DNA from: DATNPH01 sp036703315
GTDB lineage: Bacteria; Cyanobacteriota; Cyanobacteriia; Cyanobacteriales; Coleofasciculaceae
Direction: 5' to 3'
Length of the DNA stretch: 28,908 nucleotides
Assembly (NCBI GenBank): GCA_036703315.1
Contig: DATNPH010000002.1
Span: 1 to 28,908, forward strand
Numbering within the stretch: the stretch's first letter is position 1; each line of letters starts with the position of its first letter. Shown here in pieces: positions 15,448-21,981 of this stretch. Below the pieces are notes generated by a model, which was not told where the DNA came from, did no database searches, and saw only the letters and a list, made by a program, of their open reading frames with translations. The position numbers and the translations under genes are program-made.

Positions 15448-15774
15448 TTACTTTTGTGAAGCTGATGACGGAGCTGAAGGCTCAGTTTCTCGTTTATTAG
15501 GACCTGGTGCCCAGTCCGGCGTATAAACTGGAGCACTAGTATTAGCATCAATGCGACCCATAATTGTCAAGCCTGTAGTAGCTAGAATGACAACTATTTC
15601 CGAAATACTTTGAGGCTTCATGTTCCCCTCTTTTTGATAATACTCAATGTCTCTATCGATCGCAGGAGCAATTGCGGCTACAGCCGTTAACACAGCTCCC
15701 CAAAAGGTCTTACTGTGAAAAATACTTTTAGATTGAGAAGCCGGTGAGGAAGTAGGCAGGCTGGCATTCGTCAT
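15448..15774 (-). CDS. Small holin-like membrane protein
   Basis: This 108-aa protein has a Ser-rich N-terminus, the segment SKTFWGAVLTAVAAIAPAI (helix about 22-40), a charged middle, a second hydrophobic segment IVVILATTGLTIMGRIDA (about 60-76) and a Pro-rich tail (PDWAPGPNKRE). SKTFWGAVLT and a second helix ending in GR are reminiscent of phage-type holin-like proteins and of a cyanobacterial family I recall next to lysis-type genes. That identity is tentative. It converges on the gene at 13803. The palindrome at 15851 lies about 75 bases before its start. Confidence 0.6.
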   Translation of the reverse strand: MTNASLPTSSPASQSKSIFHSKTFWGAVLTAVAAIAPAIDRDIEYYQKEGNMKPQSISEIVVILATTGLTIMGRIDANTSAPVYTPDWAPGPNKRETEPSAPSSASQK

Positions 15775-16406
15775 GTGAATTTACCTTTTAAATTTATGTC
15801 TAAAGACATATACACAGCCTCAAAACTTTATTCCGAGCGTAAATCCTAAGAGTACCCTCAAGGGTACCTGGTCTTGAACAAAGACAGGCAGAAGGCAGAG
15901 GGCAAAGGGCTTTTATGGATGTATCCCGATGCTAGAGATGCCAAGCAATCTTAAGGGTCCAATTGTGCAAGGGTTAAGGGTTCCCTACTGAACTATGTTC
16001 AGTGGCTGGGAGTGACTGGGGGTTGAAACCCCCTGACACTCCCCCCTCTGCCTTCCTTCTTCTGCCCTCTGCCTTCTTGAAATGTCTTAAAATCGCAATA
16101 CCTTGAGTCCACTGAAGAGGACTTGATCTATGAGCCCGGAGTTTTCAAAAGGCAGAAGGGGGAAGGCAGAGGGCTCTTATGTTTCTTTCTCTTATGGGAT
16201 TGAACCCATCCTGAAAGAAAGCCACTTTAGAACTGGGGGATTTAGACCCTTGATCCAAATCCATCGCCAGAAGCCTTGGGAAGAAGGCAGAAAGTTTTTC
16301 CTTCTTCCTTGTGCCCTTTGCATAAGAGCCTTTGTTGTTAACTCTGGGTGGGTTAGGGGCGAATCCGTGTGCTGCCTGTATGCTGTCTTAAATGTGGAAC
16401 AGCTTA
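15775..16406. other. Non-coding region with heptamer and palindromic repeats
   Basis: This 632-base gap holds the operator-like palindrome at 15851 and AGGCAGA-type heptamers at 15886-15909. The same unit occurs inverted at 16057-16078 (GCCCTCTGCCTTC) and again in direct orientation near 16150-16175 and 16279. GGGGGTTGAAACCCCC (16018-16033) and AGTCCACTGAAGAGGACT (16105-16122) look like worn members of the palindrome train at 3446. A 110-codon frame starting at 16130 runs through these repeats and is not a gene. Confidence 0.5.
15851..15868 (-). promoter_or_regulatory. Palindromic operator-like site before the holin-like gene
   Basis: The minus strand reads GGTACCCTTGAGGGTACT, an inverted repeat of GTACCC and GGGTAC. 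It matches the site upstream of the CHAT-CHASE2 gene at 16 of 18 bases and has the same orientation relative to its gene. Confidence 0.4.
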
Positions 16407-17951
16407 CTAAAAATCGGGTGCATCATGTTCCCCCCACTTGGCTGGTGACTCTGCGGCTTTAGGAGTCGAAGGATTGACTTCATAAATTGATGGAGACGGT
16501 AAAATCTCAAGCTGCTTGTGCTTTGGTTTCGGCTTTTCTAGTTCTTTGCGTTCTTTTGGTCTTGTGGCTGGTTCGTTTCTTACTCCTGAACTGTGCCGAC
16601 GCTGGGATATCCCTTCTTCACTGGTATCTTCTGCCACCACTTCATAAAGTAGTGCCAGTTTATTGTCATCGGTGCCCTTGCGCAAAACTCTACCTAATCG
16701 CTGAATATACTCCCGGCTCGAACCTGTACCCGATAAAATAATCGCTACACGAGCATCTGGGACATCGACACCTTCATTGAGGACGTGGGAGGCAACTAAG
16801 GTTTTGTATTCTCCCTCACGAAAGCGGGTGAGGATATCATGACGTTCCTTTACTGGCGTCTGATGAGTAATGGCTGGAATGAGTAAATCTTGAGAGATAC
16901 GGTAGACAGTGGCGTTGTCATTGGTGAAGATTAGGCTACGTTCCGGGTAATGCTGGGCAAGCAAGTCGGCAAGAATTCGCAGTTTGCCGTCTGTGCCGAG
17001 GGCAATGTCTTTAGCTTCCCGATGAGCTAACATGGCACGGCGTCCTTTTTGCGATCGCGCACTTGCCATGACAAACTGCTGCCAGCCTTGCATGCTACCC
17101 AGGTAAATATTTGATTCTCTCAAAAACTCGTTACGAAGCTTGATGCAGGTGTTGTAGCGATCGCGTTCTTTTTGTGAGAGCTTGACTTTAATCTGAACAA
17201 GCTTGTGCTCAGCCAGTGCCAAGCCAGCGAGTTCTGATGCTGTCTTGCGATAGACTTCTGGACCAATCAGGGCATTGAGATCCCAATGACGCCCATCGGA
17301 GCGATCGGGGGTAGCAGTAAGTCCTAATCGGTACGGAGCGATCGTATATTCAGCAATCACGCGGTAAAAATCTGTCGGCAAGTGGTGACACTCGTCAAAG
17401 ATTAATAAAGCATACTGATTGCCCAGGGCTTCCGCGTGAATTGTTGCACTGTCGTAAGTTGCGATCAGAATTGGCGTTTTATCCCGTGAACCTCCCCCCA
17501 GTAACCCCACCTCTGCATCAGGAAAAGCTGCCGTCAGGTGAGCATACCACTGGTGCATCAAGTCCAAAGTCGGCACCACAATCAACGTACTCCGGGGCGT
17601 TGCTTGCATTGCCAGTTGTGCTAAATAAGTCTTACCTGCTGCTGTCGGAAGAACCACCACACCTCGACGTCCTGCTTGTTTCCAGCAAGCCAGTGCTTCA
17701 CTCTGATGAGGGTAAGGTTCCATTTCAAAGCTAGGAACCAATTCCAGTGGTGCAAATTCTTTTGCCTGGTCATTGAAGTTAGTCCCTTCAGCTTGCAACG
17801 CTTCCACCAACTGACGGTAGTGAATCGCAGGGATGCGAAACTTCTCCACTCGGTCATCCCATGTAGCAAAATCTACCCAGGTTTTTCCTCTGGGAGGTGG
17901 ATGCAAAAGGAGAGTGCCCCTGTCAAAAGATAATGTAGGGTTACGAGCCAT
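16407..17951 (-). CDS. DEAD/DEAH-box helicase, XPB/SSL2-like (superfamily 2)
   Basis: This is a 514-aa helicase. An N-terminal damage-recognition-like part (about 1-75) precedes the ATPase core. Motif I is PTAAGKT (102-108), motif II is DECH (186-189), motif III is TATP (212-215) and motif VI is QRLGRVLRKG (417-426). A thumb-like insertion rich in Lys/Arg (about 255-320) separates the two RecA folds. The C-terminal tail (about 445-514) is charged and Pro-rich. Bacterial XPB-like proteins unwind DNA with 3'-5' polarity and are often paired with a Bax1-type nuclease. None is visible here, so the gene stands alone. Repair is the likely role. A HIP1-type site and codon use fit the host. Confidence 0.9.
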   Translation of the reverse strand: MARNPTLSFDRGTLLLHPPPRGKTWVDFATWDDRVEKFRIPAIHYRQLVEALQAEGTNFNDQAKEFAPLELVPSFEMEPYPHQSEALACWKQAGRRGVVVLPTAAGKTYLAQLAMQATPRSTLIVVPTLDLMHQWYAHLTAAFPDAEVGLLGGGSRDKTPILIATYDSATIHAEALGNQYALLIFDECHHLPTDFYRVIAEYTIAPYRLGLTATPDRSDGRHWDLNALIGPEVYRKTASELAGLALAEHKLVQIKVKLSQKERDRYNTCIKLRNEFLRESNIYLGSMQGWQQFVMASARSQKGRRAMLAHREAKDIALGTDGKLRILADLLAQHYPERSLIFTNDNATVYRISQDLLIPAITHQTPVKERHDILTRFREGEYKTLVASHVLNEGVDVPDARVAIILSGTGSSREYIQRLGRVLRKGTDDNKLALLYEVVAEDTSEEGISQRRHSSGVRNEPATRPKERKELEKPKPKHKQLEILPSPSIYEVNPSTPKAAESPAKWGEHDAPDF

Positions 17952-19006
17952 CAGCTATGCGAATTCCCGGTACCCAGTTATTTTAAAGGTTTTGACAATA
18001 CGCTTCGCGCTAGGGAACAGAGGGAGAGCTTTGAGAAACCCAAATTAACTCATCCCACGCCTCTCAGTCCGCAGGGTTTCGTGCTGTTGGTTGTTTGTGG
18101 GTGAACATCTCCAACAAGACGTATTGCTAGAGAAATGCAGTTTGCTGGCGATCGCGCTTTTCTTAGCGCCAGGGAGCATCCCACTTTGAAAGAAACAGTA
18201 TTTTTCAGGAGCAACTGACTGGAAAACTAATCTTTTGTCAAGGATTAAATTCCTATTTCTTGACAAGATTTTTTTGCCATTAAAGCATAAATATACCGAA
18301 GACTCTTCAATAAATATATTCAGGTAGAAAATAAAATTCGTATAAATCTACCCTTTTTTAGATGACATTATTAATTCAGCATGTTAACAATGATTAGGGG
18401 GCGTAATACATTTTAAAATTTTGTATAACAGAGGTCTTACTCAAATGAAGCACCTCTTTATCTACTTCTACAGTCTAACTCGGAGGCTGACGGATTACGC
18501 TATTTATTTGGCATAGAGTAGCTACTAAAGTCTTACCTCAAAATCTTCCATAATTTAAGGCATAGAATTTATGAAAAGGATTTAAAGGAAAAACATAGCA
18601 AAAGAAAGCGTTTGCAAACTTATCAATTATCAGCTGACATCAACAAATAATAGTGTTAAAAATGATAAAGAACTTGTGTAATAAAATCGCTCATTTTTCT
18701 ATGAATAAAGTCTCAAATAATTCTCGCGAACTCAGATTATATAAGCTAGTCAATGACTTGTAAAATACATACAGCCTTAGTCATTTTTTCTGAATTTCTC
18801 ACTAATCTAATAGGATTGTTGTAGATTTAGTATCTAGAGGTATGTGCCATCTTATGTAATCAAGAAGCTAAAAATTAAAGTCTTCAAACAAAGTTTTGCT
18901 GTATGTAAATTCGGTGCTATCAGATTATTTAGCTAACGGACAAAAGTCTAAATTTCAGTATTTTGCCAGTTAATACTATCAGGAAAATTTTCATGAAGAT
19001 GGTGTG
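17952..19006. promoter_or_regulatory. Long AT-rich non-coding region before the chemotaxis locus
   Basis: About 1,055 bases without a credible gene; from about 18,240 on it is markedly AT-rich. It must hold the promoters of the helicase (minus) and of the chemotaxis locus (plus). In Nostoc punctiforme the hmp locus is under a developmental sigma cascade, but I could not identify a matching promoter motif by eye. A 73-codon minus frame (18045-18266) is not convincing. A regulatory RNA could lie here but I cannot point to one. Confidence 0.4.
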
Positions 19007-20209
19007 ATGATGACTGTTAAAGAAACTCCTCCTGTTTTCTTCCTTAACCTATTTACTGCTTCAAAGTCAATTCGGTTTCTCAGTACATTGAAGCGGCTTC
19101 AGTTTAGTGGCGAACTGGTGTTTACAGATCCAAAAGGACAGCAATGGTTTTTTTATCTCTATCTGGGTAACATCATGTATGCCACTGGAGTAACTCATTC
19201 TGTGAGACGGTGGCAAAGAAATTTAGCCATACACTGTCCTCAGATACCTGCTGAGAGTGTAGAGCTACAGCGTGATCTGGCTAAGATTGATGCTGCGAAG
19301 TTCAGTACCTGCTGGGAATATCAGCTGTTGTGCCTATGGGTAACACAGCAAAAAATCACTCGTGAACAAGCTACGAAAATAATTCGAGGTGTCATCGCTG
19401 AAGTGTTGTTTGATGTAGCACAAGCGATGCGTGTGGTTTATCAAATCAATCAAGAGAGCTCGTCATATACGCCACTTGTCTGGATTGATCTACAGGAAGC
19501 GATCGCACAAGTTCAGCAGCTTTGGCAAAGTTGGCAGGATGCTCACCTTGTAAACTATTCTCCCAACTTGGCACCGATAATCAGACAACCCGATGAACTC
19601 CGAAAGCGCACATCATCACAGGTTTACTATACCCTAATCCAACTTCTAAAAGGGCAATACACTCTGCGTGACCTAGCTGTGCAGATGAACCGGGATGTTG
19701 TGCAAGTAACGCTTTCACTCCTACCCTACATTAAGTTGGGGTTGGTGGAATTGATTAGCATCCCTGATCTATCAGCTGTGGTGTCACCGCTTGTTCCTAA
19801 GACACCTATCGCTCCGGCACAGCCTACGGGACCACTAATTGCTTGTGTGGATGACAGTCCTTTAGTTTGCCAAACCATGGAAGTGCTGCTCACTGCCTCA
19901 GGCTATCGCTTTGTCGGTATAGATGATGCCTTGCGAGCCTTCGCAGTCCTCATAGCCCATAAACCGGATGTAATCTTTTTAGATTTAGTGATGCCAAACG
20001 CCAATGGGTATGAAATTTGCACGAAGTTACGCAAGCTAGACTATTTCCGTAATACCCCGATTTTGATCTTGACCGGGAATGACGGCATCGTAGATCGGGT
20101 TCGAGCCAAGCTTGTCGGAGCATCAGATTTTCTCAGCAAACCAATAAATGCTGGGACAGTGCTCAACGTGATCCGTAAGCACTTAGAACAGGGTGCGATT
20201 AGTCGCTAG
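19007..20209 (+). CDS. hmpA: PatA/PilG-type response regulator (PATAN domain plus receiver)
   Basis: This 400-aa protein has an N-terminal PATAN (DUF4388-related) domain, about 8-260 (LKRLQFSGELVFTDPKGQQW, FYLYLGNIMYATGV, QVYYTLIQLLKGQYTLRDLA), and a C-terminal CheY-like receiver, about 280-398. The acidic pocket is VDDS and the phosphoacceptor is Asp326 (IFLDLVMPNANGYEI). A conserved Thr (LTGND) and Lys (LSKPI) follow. PatA-type proteins are the output regulators of cyanobacterial pil/hmp chemotaxis loci, acting on the type IV pilus motors. It is the first gene in the order PatA, CheY, CheW, MCP, CheA, as in hmpA-E and Synechocystis pilG-L. The symbol follows locus order and a paralogous locus is possible. 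GTG 19004 and ATG 19010 are other possible starts. Confidence 0.88.
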   Translation: MMTVKETPPVFFLNLFTASKSIRFLSTLKRLQFSGELVFTDPKGQQWFFYLYLGNIMYATGVTHSVRRWQRNLAIHCPQIPAESVELQRDLAKIDAAKFSTCWEYQLLCLWVTQQKITREQATKIIRGVIAEVLFDVAQAMRVVYQINQESSSYTPLVWIDLQEAIAQVQQLWQSWQDAHLVNYSPNLAPIIRQPDELRKRTSSQVYYTLIQLLKGQYTLRDLAVQMNRDVVQVTLSLLPYIKLGLVELISIPDLSAVVSPLVPKTPIAPAQPTGPLIACVDDSPLVCQTMEVLLTASGYRFVGIDDALRAFAVLIAHKPDVIFLDLVMPNANGYEICTKLRKLDYFRNTPILILTGNDGIVDRVRAKLVGASDFLSKPINAGTVLNVIRKHLEQGAISR

Positions 20210-20249
20210 TCATCAGTCCTTGGTTATTAGTCAGTTCTTACAACCCTTC

Positions 20250-20300
20250 TACTTGCTACTGACCACTACTATTGACTACTGACCACTAACTACTAACCAA
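20250..20300. repeat. Heptamer repeat (ACTGACC/ACTAACT type)
   Basis: Imperfect seven-base units such as ACTGACC, ACTAACT and ACTAACC follow each other between the PatA-type and CheY genes. This is a short tandemly repeated (STRR) sequence of the class known in filamentous cyanobacteria. Confidence 0.55.
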
Positions 20301-20345
20301 TCATCATTTTCTGTTGTTAATCAACGAGTTAGCGAGGCAAATATC

Positions 20346-20711
20346 ATGAGTACTGCTCTAGTTGTTGAAGATTCCATGACGGATATGCAAATTCTCTCCC
20401 GCTGTTTGCAACAAGGAGGTATCAATGTCTTGACGGCTAACAGTGGCGAAGAAGCCCTGACAAAAATTACGAGCCAGAAACCTGACATTGTCATCCTTGA
20501 TGTCGTACTCCCGGGCTGTAGTGGATTTGAGGTCTGTCGTGAACTTAAAGATGCTGCGGCGACCAGCAAAATTCCCATCGTCATCTGCTCGACCAAAGGG
20601 GGCGAGATGGATAAATATTGGGGCATGAAACAGGGAGCCGATGCCTACCTCTCCAAGCCTATTGACCAGGAAGAATTCGTTCGCACCGTTAAACAGCTGA
20701 TCAGAAGATAA
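20346..20711 (+). CDS. hmpB: CheY-like response regulator (PilH/HmpB type)
   Basis: This 121-aa protein is a stand-alone receiver domain. Glu8 and Asp9 form the acidic pocket, Asp52 (ILDVVLPGCSGFEV) is the phosphoacceptor, Ser82/Thr83 lie in the switch position and Lys104 (YLSKPI) is conserved. It should receive phosphate from the hybrid CheA encoded downstream and act as a pilus-motor switch or phosphate sink. It follows the PatA-type gene by 136 bases containing a heptamer repeat. The start at ATG 20346 fits the usual MSTALVVEDS beginning of this family. Confidence 0.92.
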   Translation: MSTALVVEDSMTDMQILSRCLQQGGINVLTANSGEEALTKITSQKPDIVILDVVLPGCSGFEVCRELKDAAATSKIPIVICSTKGGEMDKYWGMKQGADAYLSKPIDQEEFVRTVKQLIRR

Positions 20712-21132
20712 GCCTGAAAAAAACGTAGCGCGATGTAGTCTGGCGTTAGCCTAGTGCAGTTTCAAAAGAGGTATTGTGCAATAACTGGTTAGAGATTTTT
20801 GGAGCAGGGGAGATTCTTATACCAAATTCATAAATTCTTGCTACAGACTGACTCTGTTTTTTTGCTAATTGCTAATTGCTAATGGCAAAAAGGCAATTAG
20901 CTGTGAATGCTGTGTAGCACTATTAAATGAAATTGGTATTAGAGAGGGAAACTTCTCTACATCTCCCTTCTCCCCCTTGTCTCCCTGAACTTGCTACTAG
21001 ACCAGCTTGGCAAAAATAATCCATCAGTAAAAATTCTCCCCTGCTTCCCCTGCTCAAAGGAACTGGTGGGAAACTTTCACCGCGAAGGTCTAGTTGTTTT
21101 TGGACGCCCCTCTTAGCCTAAAAGAACCATCA
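20712..21132. other. Gap between cheY-like and cheW-like genes
   Basis: This 421-base gap within the chemotaxis locus contains the MITE copy at 20816 and a C/T-rich stretch (about 20950-21000). No gene is visible. TTG 21094 is an in-frame upstream codon for the CheW gene but has no support. Confidence 0.4.
20816..20942. mobile_element. MITE copy 2, within the chemotaxis locus
   Basis: The ends CTTATACCAAATTCAT (20816-20831) and, read inwards from the right, CTAATACCAATTTCAT match at 14 of 16 bases. The interior has GTTTTTTTGCTAATT, three GCTAATT-type heptamers (20864-20884) and an opposing CAATTAGC, so it folds into a hairpin. The ends and the GTTTTTTGCTAAT core are shared with the copy at 13669. 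There is no coding capacity. Confidence 0.6.
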
Positions 21133-21690
21133 ATGTCCAACTCTTACTCTTTATCAGCCCCAGAACCTCTATTACCACCGACTGCAAAAGCCTCTTCAAC
21201 GGCAAATGAACAGTTTTTGCGGTTTCATCTTGTACCGGATACGACTATCCTGTTGCCGATTGAACAACTCACTGAGGTGCTGACAATTGCCAGAGACCAG
21301 ATTGTGCCCATTTTTCACATGCCGCCTTGGGTAATGGGCGTCTACAACTGGCGGGGTGAAATTCTCTGGATGGTCGATTTGGGTCACTTAGTCGGACTCA
21401 CTCCTTGGCACCAACAGCCGCTCAGTGCTTCCGCCTATACGGCAGTTGTACTACAGGTGAGTGACAAACACTCAACATCCACTAACGCTCAGAGCCTAAT
21501 GCTAGGGCTTGTTGTAAACCGAGTAGAAGATATTGAGTGGTGCGATCTAGATGTGATTCAATCGCCACCCTCATCGACTGTGACGCCTGAGCTAGTGCCA
21601 TTTTTGCGCGGATACTGGTTGAAGGCTAATGGTGAAATGCTATTACTCATTGATGGTCAAGCCATTATGGCAGCGATGCCCAAGGCATAA
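21133..21690 (+). CDS. hmpC: CheW-like coupling protein (PilI/HmpC type)
   Basis: This 185-aa protein is a single CheW domain with a Ser/Pro-rich N-terminal tail of about 25 residues. Typical CheW features are FLRFHLVPDTTILLPIEQLT, then MPPWVMGVYNWRGEILWMVD, GLVVNRVEDIE and PFLRGYWL. It should link the MCP to the CheA kinase at the membrane. I chose ATG 21133 because the in-frame TTG at 21094 adds only non-conserved residues. It lies between the CheY and MCP genes in the standard pil/hmp order. Confidence 0.9.
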   Translation: MSNSYSLSAPEPLLPPTAKASSTANEQFLRFHLVPDTTILLPIEQLTEVLTIARDQIVPIFHMPPWVMGVYNWRGEILWMVDLGHLVGLTPWHQQPLSASAYTAVVLQVSDKHSTSTNAQSLMLGLVVNRVEDIEWCDLDVIQSPPSSTVTPELVPFLRGYWLKANGEMLLLIDGQAIMAAMPKA

Positions 21691-21716
21691 CAGAACTTAT
21701 ACCGTTTCTTGATTAG

Positions 21717-21902
21717 TCATACAACAAATCCCTCCAACCTCCGCCGCCCGAACCGAAGAGCGGTAGAGGCAATTGAGAGGTAACGCAGGGGCTGAAATAC
21801 CTCCCATTCTCTCAAGAGTGCCCAAGCCCTATTTATGGTAAGTTTCAGCTGACTGTTAAAGGCTTCTACCCAATCCAATATCTCAATCAGGGCTTCCTCC
21901 AC
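21717..21902 (-). CDS. Possible small antisense protein between cheW and mcp
   Basis: A 61-codon frame begins with GTG at 21902, preceded by GCGAAGG at a suitable distance, and ends at 21717. The product (EEALIEILDWVEAFNSQLKL, then TINRAWALLREWEVFQPLRY and a basic C-terminus) has an amphipathic, Trp-containing composition that looks more protein-like than the other shadow frames. It runs against the operon in a 291-base gap. I know of no family, and a chance frame is quite possible. Confidence 0.3.
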   Translation of the reverse strand: MEEALIEILDWVEAFNSQLKLTINRAWALLREWEVFQPLRYLSIASTALRFGRRRLEGFVV

Positions 21903-21981
21903 ATAGCCTTCGCTTTCTTATGTTTTTCTTGCATTTTACGCAACCGACAACCAACTCCCTTTCTTTGATGAGGTTCAATCC

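Noticed and set aside
16130..16462. 110-codon plus-strand frame
   Set aside because: It runs through AGGCAGA-type repeats and into the helicase 3' end on the opposite strand.
18045..18266. 73-codon minus-strand frame after the helicase
   Set aside because: It has no family-like sequence, a weak start and an AT-rich non-coding setting.
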